From an uncultured Armatimonadota bacterium (GTDB lineage: Bacteria > Armatimonadota > Fimbriimonadia > Fimbriimonadales > Fimbriimonadaceae), in the NCBI GenBank assembly GCA_903927345.1, contig CAIYMO010000045.1, forward strand, positions 1 through 64,000: DNA of 64,000 nucleotides, in the 5' to 3' direction. The notes under the pieces were generated by a model, which saw only the letters and a list, made by a program, of their open reading frames with translations, had not been told where the DNA came from and ran no database searches. Within the stretch, counting starts at the first letter, position 1. The number at the start of each line of letters is the position of its first letter. Below are positions 1 through 7,378 of this stretch, in pieces. The position numbers were made by a program, and so were the translations under genes.

Positions 1-35
1 GCAACTCCCGCTTTTCTTTTCCTAAGACACAGTGC

Positions 36-212
36 TTAGGGCTCGGCTACGAGACCAGGTCCACCCTTTTTGCCTGCAGGTGCGGCACCTGGTTTGTCGG
101 CATCTTTGAACTTCGCGGTTTCGCCTTTGTAGTCTCCCTCATCGCCACCGGAGCATCCGGCTGCGACGAATCCCAGGAGAATTACACCAACCAAAAGAAG
201 TCTTCCGAGCAA
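36..212 (-). CDS. small lipoprotein downstream of a pseudopilin
   Basis: A 58-residue predicted lipoprotein starting at TTG. The N-terminus is a short hydrophobic signal (MLGRLLLVGVILLGFVAAG) followed by a lipobox whose Cys20 would be lipidated. The mature part is tiny and rich in Gly, Lys, Asp and Ala, with no recognisable domain. The start is supported by a strong GGAGGAGG Shine-Dalgarno 7 bases upstream, which is made by the last Gly codons of the pseudopilin gene ahead of it. The stop of that gene lies only 3 bases before this start, so the two are almost certainly translated together. It probably sits in the envelope near the pseudopilin product. Function unknown. The gene is short enough to be missed by automatic callers. 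Confidence 0.7.
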   Translation of the reverse strand: MLGRLLLVGVILLGFVAAGCSGGDEGDYKGETAKFKDADKPGAAPAGKKGGPGLVAEP

Positions 213-215
213 GGA

Positions 216-1190
216 CTAGCCTCCTCCGAAGTCGCACTCAGTGCTGGTGAAGTTGAACTCACTGTCTGGTCGGAAGAATCCGGGATAGTAAGTTTGAGTT
301 CCTTTCGCGGTTCCTGGGTTGACACAGTCAGTCATCCAGTAAGGTGAGCCCTTGGTGTCCGAGAAGGAGCTGAATGGATTGTCGTTGACGTTTCCGGTAG
401 CGTACAGTGGCCAGATTGGACCATTGAGCGACTGAACCTTTGCGTGGGTGTCGGCATAGACCATTGGAGTGGTTCGTCCGTACAGCCAAACCGATCCTGA
501 GTTACCAAGCCCGTACCAAACATATCCGTAGGCAGAAGTTCCGCCAGCTGGGTCTCGACCAGGAATGAATCGGCACGCGGCACCTGCGGAGGTTCCTGCA
601 CAGTCAAGCTGTGGCTGGGAAATACCGAAACCTTCAAGATTTTGCTTGAACATTCCACCCCAGAACATAGCGAGTCGAGCTGGCTGGTTGATCGCAGTTC
701 CCGAATATGCGTGGAGCATTCCGTTGAACGAAACGTTAACGTTTGCGGGTCGTAGGTTGGTAACTGTCGACTGAGCTGCACCGTAGGAGAACTTCGCCAA
801 TCCAACAGCTTCCATGAGACCGTAGTTCTTCATGTAAGGCTGCATTGCGTTGAGAACAAAGATCTGCTCTTCTGCTCGTCGGGTGGTGTCGCGGCTTCGT
901 GAAGACGTCCAACCGTCTGGAACTGCGTTCAAAACGCTGTCCGAAACTGGCCAACCGGTTCGCCATTGGTTGTTTGCAGGATTGAAGGAACCAGCAAGCG
1001 GAAACACGTCGTCAGAATCTGCAAGATAGATCGACGATGCGGTACCCGTTTGCTTGTAGTTGCTGAGTGTTGCGGTCTTCTTCGCAGCTTCCTTTGCCTG
1101 AGCAAAGACCGGGAAGAGGATCGCAGCTAGAATTGCGATGATGGCGATAACCACCAGCAATTCAATAAGCGTAAACGCACGATTTCTCAT
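216..1190 (-). CDS. type IV pilin-like (pseudopilin) protein, H-X9-DG type
   Basis: A 324-residue pseudopilin. The class III leader is MRNRA followed by FTLIELLVV, with the usual Glu at +5 and a long N-terminal helix (to about residue 38) ending in [14 protein letters not shown] prepilin peptidase would cleave before the Phe. Near the C-terminus YADTHAKV matches the processing-associated H-X9-DG motif with the Gly changed to Thr. The ORF is open 15 codons further upstream, but the Met directly before the leader fits the family and is used here. The globular domain is long compared with true major pilins, so a minor or surface-displayed pseudopilin is more likely than a filament subunit. Two further members of the family lie at about 11 and 30 kb. 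The gene is followed at once by the small lipoprotein gene. Confidence 0.85.
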   Translation of the reverse strand: MRNRAFTLIELLVVIAIIAILAAILFPVFAQAKEAAKKTATLSNYKQTGTASSIYLADSDDVFPLAGSFNPANNQWRTGWPVSDSVLNAVPDGWTSSRSRDTTRRAEEQIFVLNAMQPYMKNYGLMEAVGLAKFSYGAAQSTVTNLRPANVNVSFNGMLHAYSGTAINQPARLAMFWGGMFKQNLEGFGISQPQLDCAGTSAGAACRFIPGRDPAGGTSAYGYVWYGLGNSGSVWLYGRTTPMVYADTHAKVQSLNGPIWPLYATGNVNDNPFSSFSDTKGSPYWMTDCVNPGTAKGTQTYYPGFFRPDSEFNFTSTECDFGGG

Positions 1191-1233
1191 TTCAATTTCC
1201 CGAGGAGCCCCCAGTGGAATTCCTCTTACTGGC

Positions 1234-1261
1234 ATTCTAACAAATCAATAAGATTTTGTAA
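1234..1261 (-). promoter_or_regulatory. candidate sigma70-type promoter of the pseudopilin gene
   Basis: On the minus strand TTACAA is separated by 16 bases from TAGAAT, which ends 43 bases before the pseudopilin ATG. Spacing and hexamers fit a housekeeping promoter. It is read from sequence only. Confidence 0.4.
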
Positions 1262-1292
1262 ATAACCTAAACCAAACCCAAACAATTTTGTT

Positions 1293-2405
1293 TTACGAGG
1301 TAAGGGCGAGGTCTGCGAAGGCGGGGCGAACTTTAGTGATCTTAAGATTATCCGCAGTGGGATGAACTCGGTTTGCCAGCAGGATTACCAGGTTCCCGTT
1401 TTGTGGATCGCACCAGACTGAGGTTCCGGTGAAACCAGTGTGACCAAATGAGGACGGACCCATCAAGGTTCCGGCGGACGAACCATTAACACTCTTCGTG
1501 TCCCAACCCAACGCTCGAGTACTCTCCTGACCTTGACGCTTAATGAACGTATCCCGCAGTGTCGCTGGAACCACCTTGGGCTTCTCGGCGCAGAAATCCG
1601 TCATGAAGGAAGCGATATCCCCGATTGTCGAGAACAAACCCGCGTGACCCGCAACGCCTCCCATGGCAGTTGCCGTTGGATCGTGGACTTCGCCCTGGAT
1701 GAACTCAGGATCGTTTCCGTAGATCTTGGTGGCCCCAAGATCGCCATGACGCAACCGACGCATGATCGATCGCCACTCCTCGGTTCGCTCTGTCGGAGCG
1801 CAATCCGATTTAGGAATTGCATCGAGCATCGTGGCCTCTCCCATTCGGAAGTAACCAGAGTGCCGGAGGGTTAATGGAGCCGCTACTCGATCACGGAAGA
1901 GCTGATCAACAGATTGACCATAAACTCTTGTCAACGCCTCATCCATGAGGATCATGCTCAAATCGCTGTAAACCGTTTTTGACTCTCGGTTGTAAGTCAG
2001 AGTCTCGCCGTAGATCTGGTTGAGCACTTCTTCTCTAGTTTTGCAGTTCTTGTAATAGGCTCGGAAGGCGATGAGTCCAGAGTTGTGCACCATCAAGTTG
2101 CGGAGTTTGACCTCGTGCTTATCATGCACACCAAACTCGGGAATCACTTTTGCCACGGGCCAATCGAGATCAAGTTTCCCCTCAGCCACCGCTAGCATCA
2201 CTAGTGTCGTTGTTGAAACAACTTTGCTCACACTCGCCATGTCCCAAACAGTAGTCGGTTCGATCGGATCTGAATCTGGACAGTACGTCTGACGACCGAC
2301 AACTCCTTGTTCGACGCGGCCGTTGACGCGGACGTAGTACGCCGCCCCTGGGAACGCGCCGTCTGCAATTGCGTTATTGAGTAACTGCTGGAGTTTCGTC
2401 GTCAT
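1293..2405 (-). CDS. beta-lactamase-fold serine hydrolase
   Basis: A 370-residue member of the class C beta-lactamase / esterase family (Pfam Beta-lactamase). The catalytic S-x-x-K is at Ser58-Lys61 (SVSK), the Tyr motif is YSD at about 146, and the third motif is HTG at about 322. The block HDPTATAMGGVAGHAGLFST is typical of the branch that includes Bacillus YbbE/AmiE, an N-acetylmuramyl-L-alanine amidase. No signal peptide is seen, so it should be cytoplasmic. Its start overlaps the end of the AmpG-like permease gene by about 30 bases, which indicates translational coupling. Together they suggest uptake and trimming of cell-wall fragments. This role is inferred from context; a general esterase or D-aminopeptidase activity is not excluded. 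Confidence 0.8.
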   Translation of the reverse strand: MTTKLQQLLNNAIADGAFPGAAYYVRVNGRVEQGVVGRQTYCPDSDPIEPTTVWDMASVSKVVSTTTLVMLAVAEGKLDLDWPVAKVIPEFGVHDKHEVKLRNLMVHNSGLIAFRAYYKNCKTREEVLNQIYGETLTYNRESKTVYSDLSMILMDEALTRVYGQSVDQLFRDRVAAPLTLRHSGYFRMGEATMLDAIPKSDCAPTERTEEWRSIMRRLRHGDLGATKIYGNDPEFIQGEVHDPTATAMGGVAGHAGLFSTIGDIASFMTDFCAEKPKVVPATLRDTFIKRQGQESTRALGWDTKSVNGSSAGTLMGPSSFGHTGFTGTSVWCDPQNGNLVILLANRVHPTADNLKITKVRPAFADLALTS

Positions 2406-4335
2406 GGGGAATGAATAGTAGAGTCAGGACTCCGGGGATTCCGAAGAGAATCGCGAGGGTAAATGTGGCTACGTATCCGAAGTTGACCACCAGAACGCCG
2501 CTGAGAATTCCCGCGACGGCAATGATGGAACCGCCAATACCGGTCCCAATGGCGTAGTGGGCGGTTGGGTAGTTTCCTCGCTGGGCCACGCGCATGAGAT
2601 AGACCGAGTAACCAGCGTAACCAAGCCCGTAGCCGAACTGGTCGGCAAACTCGATCACCGAGATGACGACCATGCTTGTTGGCTGGGCAACCGCGGCGAT
2701 CAGGTAGAGCGTGATGGGCAAGTGCATCAGAATGGCGATGGACCAGAAGCCCTTCTTTAAGCCGATCTTGCTGACCAGGATTCCGCCGACGATGCCTCCG
2801 CAGATGATGCCAATCATCCCAATGGTGCCTTTAACTAGACCGATCTGAGAGTTGTCAAACGCCAAGCCACCTCCCGTCAGGGGGTCCTTGAGAAACAGGG
2901 GAACTGCTTTGTTGACCATCGCTTCGGCGAAGCGGTAGAAGAACATGAAACCAACAATCGCCCAGATTCCACTTTGTCGGAAGAAGCTCGAGAGCGAAGC
3001 TCCCATTTCGGAACCAACAAGCAGCTTTCTAATAATCAAGAACAAGCCCGCCGCCAACGGAGCGCAAATACAGAGCTGTAGCACTTCGGCTTGTATTCCC
3101 GTCAGAGAAGTTTGGATATTCAGAAACTTCGCAGGTGAAGGCAATACCCACCCTTTCAACTCCGGCTTCGAACCGGCGACCACATGGAGAGCTGACCTGA
3201 GAAGGGCACTCAGAGCAAAATATGTCACTCCGTAGAATCCGAGAACTGATCCAGTTCGAGCCAGGTTGGGACGGAATTCTGCTCGTTGCTGATCGGAAGG
3301 AGCTACGTCTGATTCTGGAGCTGGCAAGGACTTTCGCGAGACGAGTGCCAGTGGGCCGTACAACAGCGTTATCCCGAGTAGGGAGATGAACCATGCGAGA
3401 GGTGTACTGACTCTGCGTTTGAGTTTGACGCCTGAAAACGTATCGGTAGGGTCTGTCGATGGATACGTTGCCGCTATCCAGTTTCCAGCTTCGGGGCTTT
3501 GGTTAGTCACCATCATCGACTGGCGATAGAGACCAAGTGGGACTGATTTCTCACCAAGCCGGACGACGCCGTTTGAGAACTCAATCGAAGAGGCCATTCC
3601 AGGTACGGAAATCGGCTTATCCTCGGCCGAAAGGAGCCGCTGACCATCTTCAGCGACAAGTTCGCCCTGATCCACTCTCACGTTGACTGAACGAACAAAC
3701 TTGAATCCAACGCTCGGCTTCTTCTTGGCGTCTGCTTTGACGTAGTCAGCGTTTGCAGTCTTGAGGAAGAGATGCCCGCCGGTATTCACTGATCCTTGAT
3801 TGAACGACATCAGTTGGCCGGCGATGAAGGGAACTAGACCTGCCGCGAGTAGCCGGCCCGCGCGGAACGACGCGGTCTGGATTCCAGCAAAACGCGCCTG
3901 AATCTCTTTCGTGAAGGCAAGTAGATAAAAGCCGTCGGTGGCGATGTTGGTCAGTGCCGAGCAGAACGCTGCCGCCCCCATGAAGATCAGAGAGACGGTG
4001 AAGGCTTTATCGGCGGTGAGAATGAGAAAGGGAAGCAGCGCGAGTAGGACGGTCAGGAGGAACTGCCCACCGAGTACCCACTTTCTCTTTTGGGCGCTGA
4101 GATCAACGAGCGGACCGAGAAGGAACTGGAGTCCCCACGGCAGAGCGATAAGCGATGTCCACGTCGTGATGGTCTCCTTGGGTATCCCAAAGTCGAGGTA
4201 AAAGAGCGTCGAAACATCCTGGATGAGCACAACCGGAATCGCTTGAAGCACGTAAAGGACAGGGACGTACTTCCAAGGATTGGGCCCAGAATCGGGTGCA
4301 ACTGGGTTAATGCTGGCTTCGGTGTCGGCACTCAT
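2374..4335 (-). CDS. AmpG-like major facilitator permease with large loop
   Basis: A 653-residue MFS transporter. The segment around residues 60-90 (ALPWGLQFLLGPLVD followed by a basic loop) is the AmpG-type signature between the second and third helices. AmpG proteins import anhydromuropeptides from the periplasm for recycling. It is longer than E. coli AmpG because of a hydrophilic insert of about 130 residues at roughly 178-310, before a new helix at about 313; this insert should be a soluble extracytoplasmic or linker domain of unknown use. A second set of helices runs from about 360 to 645. The downstream serine hydrolase gene overlaps its end, which supports a cell-wall recycling role. 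Substrate specificity is inferred, not seen. The start is the ATG at 4335; a hairpin lies 24 bases upstream. Confidence 0.75.
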   Translation of the reverse strand: MSADTEASINPVAPDSGPNPWKYVPVLYVLQAIPVVLIQDVSTLFYLDFGIPKETITTWTSLIALPWGLQFLLGPLVDLSAQKRKWVLGGQFLLTVLLALLPFLILTADKAFTVSLIFMGAAAFCSALTNIATDGFYLLAFTKEIQARFAGIQTASFRAGRLLAAGLVPFIAGQLMSFNQGSVNTGGHLFLKTANADYVKADAKKKPSVGFKFVRSVNVRVDQGELVAEDGQRLLSAEDKPISVPGMASSIEFSNGVVRLGEKSVPLGLYRQSMMVTNQSPEAGNWIAATYPSTDPTDTFSGVKLKRRVSTPLAWFISLLGITLLYGPLALVSRKSLPAPESDVAPSDQQRAEFRPNLARTGSVLGFYGVTYFALSALLRSALHVVAGSKPELKGWVLPSPAKFLNIQTSLTGIQAEVLQLCICAPLAAGLFLIIRKLLVGSEMGASLSSFFRQSGIWAIVGFMFFYRFAEAMVNKAVPLFLKDPLTGGGLAFDNSQIGLVKGTIGMIGIICGGIVGGILVSKIGLKKGFWSIAILMHLPITLYLIAAVAQPTSMVVISVIEFADQFGYGLGYAGYSVYLMRVAQRGNYPTAHYAIGTGIGGSIIAVAGILSGVLVVNFGYVATFTLAILFGIPGVLTLLFIPHDDETPAVTQ

Positions 4336-4358
4336 CAGAACTTAGGTGAGCATACATG

Positions 4359-4384
4359 AAAAGCGCCCAGCCGTAGCTGAGCGC
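4359..4384 (-). terminator. hairpin plus U-run between prpB and the permease gene
   Basis: On the minus strand a 9-bp stem (GCGCTCAGC / GCTGGGCGC, one G-U pair) with a 4-base loop is followed by TTTT. It lies 24 bases before the permease ATG and about 190 bases after prpB. It could end the prpB transcript or act as an attenuator for the permease operon. I recognise no riboswitch class in the 190 bases before it. Confidence 0.65.
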
Positions 4385-4577
4385 AGTTACCTTCCAAGCC
4401 CACCGGACCCGTTTTTTAGTCAGTTCCAGTGCAATAAACAATTCATCTCGTTGCGGGGGTATCTCACCCTTGTTTGAGATAGTTTGATGTTATTGCGGAT
4501 GCGTGCCAATCGAGTTGTTTTAGGAACGATTCTGGTGGATTTACGGGGACAAACCAACGAGAATTGCCAGTTAAAGG

Positions 4578-5453
4578 TTATTGCCAGCCCTGATCTTTTG
4601 CCGTGTAGTCGGCGTAGTCAATCGTTTCGTACAGCTCTTGCCGGGTTCGCATCTTCTCGATCCAACCCTTCTGAGTTCCGGTAAGAAGAAGTTCTGCGTA
4701 GAACTCCTCGACGGCCTTGAGCATGACCCGAAGGGCAGTAACCGGGAATATGACCATTTCGTAGCCAAGCTCTTCAAACTCCTTGGCCGAAATCAGAGGG
4801 GTTTTGCCGAACTCGGTCATGTTTGCCAGCAGGGGCACGTCAATCGAACGTCGGAAGTGCTCGAACTCCTGTTGATTGGTGAGGCCCTCGGGGAAAATGG
4901 CATCGGCTCCAGCTTGTACATATGCCTTGGCCCGATCGATAGCCGCTTCGATGCCTTCGACTCCGTAGGCATCCGTGCGCGCGATGATGATGAAACTGGG
5001 GTCGCGTTTCGCTTCAGTGGCGGCCCTGAGCTTGCTGACCATTTGGGCTGCCGGAATCACGGCTTTACCATCCAGATGGCCGCAACGCTTCGGGCTGATC
5101 TGATCTTCCAAATGGATTCCAGCGAGCCCAGCTCGCTCCATCTCAATCACCGTCCGAACCGTGTTCCAGGTCTCACCAAAACCGGTATCGGCGTCGGCGA
5201 TCATTGGGATTGGAGCAACTTGGCAGGCCTGAGCCGCCGTACTGGCGAATTCATTCAGACTTGCCAGCGCAATGTCAGGAACTCCCAACAAATTGTTTGT
5301 GATCGCTCCACCGCTGAGGTACGCGGCTTTCGCACCTTGCTTATAGGCGGCCAGTGCGGTGAGAGCTGAAAACGCCCCCGGCATGACAACGATTCCTTCT
5401 TTCATCTGGTCGCGCAAAAGCTGTCCAGGCGAGTTCAATGGTGGTCGGATCAT
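4578..5453 (-). CDS. prpB: methylisocitrate lyase family protein
   Basis: A 291-residue member of the isocitrate lyase / PEP mutase superfamily. The active-site loop KRCGH is at about 122-126, with the catalytic Cys124 expected of lyases. The metal-binding DADTGFG motif is at about 87-93. The length matches PrpB (about 290-300). PrpB cleaves 2-methylisocitrate to pyruvate and succinate in propionate breakdown. No prpC or prpD is nearby, so the pathway cannot be confirmed here, and a related carboxyPEP mutase or oxaloacetate hydrolase is possible, although the KRCGH loop favours lyase. It is transcribed away from the small gene at 5536, with an 82-base gap between the two starts. Confidence 0.85.
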   Translation of the reverse strand: MIRPPLNSPGQLLRDQMKEGIVVMPGAFSALTALAAYKQGAKAAYLSGGAITNNLLGVPDIALASLNEFASTAAQACQVAPIPMIADADTGFGETWNTVRTVIEMERAGLAGIHLEDQISPKRCGHLDGKAVIPAAQMVSKLRAATEAKRDPSFIIIARTDAYGVEGIEAAIDRAKAYVQAGADAIFPEGLTNQQEFEHFRRSIDVPLLANMTEFGKTPLISAKEFEELGYEMVIFPVTALRVMLKAVEEFYAELLLTGTQKGWIEKMRTRQELYETIDYADYTAKDQGWQ

Positions 5454-5535
5454 GAAGATAGGTTACCGTGAACGATCACGAGCTACCTAGATATGCAATG
5501 CTGAAGGTTAGCGTCGCGGTTGCGACTCGGAATAC

Positions 5536-5727
5536 ATGGCAAACCCATTGGGATCTCAGATTCAACAAAACTACATCAAGTCGATCAAGGACCCGCATAA
5601 GAAGCGATTTGCAGAGAGCTACATCGGTTGGCTCGTAACCGGAAAAGCAGGAGGAATGCCCGATAAGGGCCGTCTTACGACTGAAACTGCCCGAATGATG
5701 ATGAGCAATATGGACTCTTTGGGTTAA
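5536..5727 (+). CDS. small basic protein, copy A of a paralogous pair
   Basis: A 63-residue protein that I do not recognise. It aligns without gaps to the product at 6543-6743 over 53 residues, with about 19 identities and mostly conservative changes elsewhere. The shared pattern is Y-[IV]-K-S-x-[KR]-D-P, then F-A, Y-x-x-W, G-K-x-G, P-[DE]-[KR]-G-R-L, and a terminal Gly. No signal peptide or membrane segment is present. Conservation between the copies argues that it is a real gene. It reads as helix - basic loop - helix, which could bind nucleic acid or a protein partner, but that is a guess. The start ATG has only a weak Shine-Dalgarno. It stands alone between prpB (divergent) and the convergent secreted-protein gene. 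Confidence 0.65.
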   Translation: MANPLGSQIQQNYIKSIKDPHKKRFAESYIGWLVTGKAGGMPDKGRLTTETARMMMSNMDSLG

Positions 5728-5751
5728 ACCCGAAGAGCCCAGTTGGTCAGC

Positions 5752-6348
5752 TTAACGAAGTGAGGAGCGAACCCAGTCTCGGTAAGCAAGTGCTAAACCT
5801 AACTGCACGGCTCGTTGCTCCTGAGATGTCGAATCATCACCCTTGGTACTCACAAGAGGGGTGTAGAGGATCGCTTCAACAACCTGATTGACCTTCGGCT
5901 TCTCATCGCTTCGGGCTTGCATCTTCGTTCGACTGTAGACATTTCGTCCTTTGGAGACGTCGAAGACATACGCCGTTACCGTTGCGGTTGAAATCGTTTT
6001 GGGACCAGTGTTGACCCAAATGCTTCGAGTGTGCCAAACGATCTTTCCGTAGAGAACACGATCGACCTTTGCCGCGATGCCAAACGCCTTTAGAGATGAC
6101 GCAGAAGGCCAAACTCCTGGGTTTGGTTCCGGCAGACGACTTGCGCGCCAAGTAGAGAGCGCCGATTCTTGCGAAAGAGCGCTGTATCCGGCTCGGGTGA
6201 GCACCTCATCTGACACCTGGGTAGTCATGGTTCTTGATGTAACGCTACCGTTAGCAAACAGCCATGGAAAAGAAGCTGCAGTGCCTTTGGCATTAACAGC
6301 ATGGTTAGGGATAGTGACAAGAGTGAGTGCGATGGCTAGATTAAGCAT
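5752..6348 (-). CDS. secreted protein of unknown function
   Basis: About 198 residues with an N-terminal signal peptide (MLNLAIALTLVTIPNHAVNA, likely cut after the Ala). The mature part has an alternating beta-type pattern around residues 85-140 (RVLYGKIVWHT, TATVTAYVFDVSKGRNVYS) and a C-terminal helix. The layout resembles small CsgG/LpoB-like envelope proteins that build a beta sheet from such strands, but similarity is too weak for a family call. The ATG at 6348 is chosen over an upstream TTG because it starts the signal peptide and has AGGAA just before it. The gene is divergent from the small-protein / HTH-PAS pair and shares their upstream region. Confidence 0.6.
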   Translation of the reverse strand: MLNLAIALTLVTIPNHAVNAKGTAASFPWLFANGSVTSRTMTTQVSDEVLTRAGYSALSQESALSTWRASRLPEPNPGVWPSASSLKAFGIAAKVDRVLYGKIVWHTRSIWVNTGPKTISTATVTAYVFDVSKGRNVYSRTKMQARSDEKPKVNQVVEAILYTPLVSTKGDDSTSQEQRAVQLGLALAYRDWVRSSLR

Positions 6349-6367
6349 TCGGGGTTTCCTGAACCTC

Positions 6368-6422
6368 AATAGTGGAGACTTGAACCTCTTAGCATCAAGT
6401 CAGCCAAAGAGTGTCCACTATT
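6368..6422. promoter_or_regulatory. spaced inverted repeat in a divergent intergenic region
   Basis: AATAGTGGA at 6368-6376 and its exact reverse complement TCCACTATT at 6414-6422 flank 37 bases, between the starts of the divergent genes at 6348 (-) and 6543 (+). It could be a two-site operator or the foot of a long hairpin. The nearby HTH-PAS protein is a candidate ligand. Confidence 0.35.
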
Positions 6423-6542
6423 CCTCAAAGAGGTTAGTCTTCCTGTCAACGAACAATAGGACTATCCTCTCACCCGTGAAAAGAGGACACTGATAGGAGA
6501 GGAATTGCACCGTTGGAATTCTTTACGAAAGAGGAGCAACAC

Positions 6543-6743
6543 ATGAACTTCAAACATATTCTAAAAGAGGATTCGCCGCATACCAAGTATGTAAAGTCAC
6601 TTCGAGATCCTGCCCGGCGGAAGTTCGCCCATGAGTATGTTGCATGGATTCAGTCCGGGAAGTTAGGGATGGTGCCAGAACGTGGCCGTCTCTCCATAGA
6701 AGCTACAAAGCTCCTCGTGATCAACATCGAAGCGATTGGGTGA
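6543..6743 (+). CDS. small basic protein, copy B of a paralogous pair
   Basis: A 66-residue protein paralogous to the one at 5536-5727, with the same run of conserved Y-V-K-S, D-P, F-A, Y-x-x-W, G-K-x-G, P-E-R-G-R-L and a terminal Gly. The frame is open ten codons upstream, but the ATG at 6543 is preceded by a good GAGGAG at ideal spacing and is used here. The stop is 5 bases before the HTH-PAS gene, so the two form an operon. Function unknown; the pairing suggests that it works with, or is controlled by, that regulator. The stretch looks more AT-rich than most of the window, which may mean a different origin. Confidence 0.7.
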   Translation: MNFKHILKEDSPHTKYVKSLRDPARRKFAHEYVAWIQSGKLGMVPERGRLSIEATKLLVINIEAIG

Positions 6744-6748
6744 AAGAG

Positions 6749-7378
6749 ATGGCAAAAAGAGACCTTTCCCCAAGAGAAGAAGAAATTGTCCAGCTCTGCG
6801 TTGAGGGACTAACAAATGACGTGATCGCACACCGTCTTGATATTAGCGTTGGAACTGTCAACACTTATTGGTTAAGAATAAGACTCAAAGTTGGCGGTAG
6901 TGGTCGGACCGATACTGTGGTTCGCATCATTAAGGAACGAGCAGAAAAGGCACTTCGAGATGCTAATGTCGAACGAACAAGTTTGCTCGAAATGGTCGCA
7001 GAACGAGAGCATCATGTTGTTGAACTCAGGGCAGCACTTGCTCTCTTCCATCTCGCAATGGATCAAATTAAGTCCACAGTCTGGGCAACAGATATGGACC
7101 TTGTCATCAACATTCTCGCAAATGGCGAATTCCCATCCACACACTTTGGCGTGAAATGGGAGATTGGCAAGACGGTTTATGAGATTTTCAAAACGAAGGA
7201 CCCCGAGTCACCGGCTATCAAAGCTCATTTGGAAGCACTCGATGGCAAAGAGTCTGAGGTCAGATTGACGGGTCAATTCGCCAGTATGGTGCTACGAGTT
7301 GTTCCTCTTCAAGACGAAGCTGGGGAGCATATGGGGTGCATTAGCATACTCAATAGCGTGGGTCAGGACGCCGTCTAG
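6749..7378 (+). CDS. LuxR-type HTH / PAS regulator
   Basis: About 209 residues. An N-terminal LuxR/GerE helix-turn-helix (about residues 5-60: LSPREEEIVQLCVEGLTNDVIA, then a recognition helix around SVGTVNTYW) is followed by a helical linker of about 40 residues (RAEKALRDANVERTSLLEMV) that looks coiled-coil. The C-terminal domain of about 110 residues resembles a PAS sensor (ALFHLAMDQIKSTVWATD near its start, LRVVPLQDEAGEHMGCISIL at its end). Most LuxR-type proteins carry the DNA-binding domain at the C-terminus, so this order is unusual. No receiver domain is present, so it probably senses a ligand or redox state directly. The start at 6749 follows the small-protein stop by 5 bases. Its stop overlaps the convergent hrcA stop in a shared CTAG. 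Confidence 0.8.
   Translation: MAKRDLSPREEEIVQLCVEGLTNDVIAHRLDISVGTVNTYWLRIRLKVGGSGRTDTVVRIIKERAEKALRDANVERTSLLEMVAEREHHVVELRAALALFHLAMDQIKSTVWATDMDLVINILANGEFPSTHFGVKWEIGKTVYEIFKTKDPESPAIKAHLEALDGKESEVRLTGQFASMVLRVVPLQDEAGEHMGCISILNSVGQDAV

Noticed and set aside
21-40. CCTAAG / CTTAGG stem at the end of the small lipoprotein gene as a terminator
   Set aside because: Only six pairs, and no T-run follows on the minus strand.
4385-4577. Riboswitch in the leader before the AmpG-like gene
   Set aside because: A terminator hairpin is present, but the upstream sequence does not match the conserved cores that I know (SAM, cobalamin, TPP, glycine, c-di-GMP, guanidine, ZTP). Kept only as a possible attenuator.
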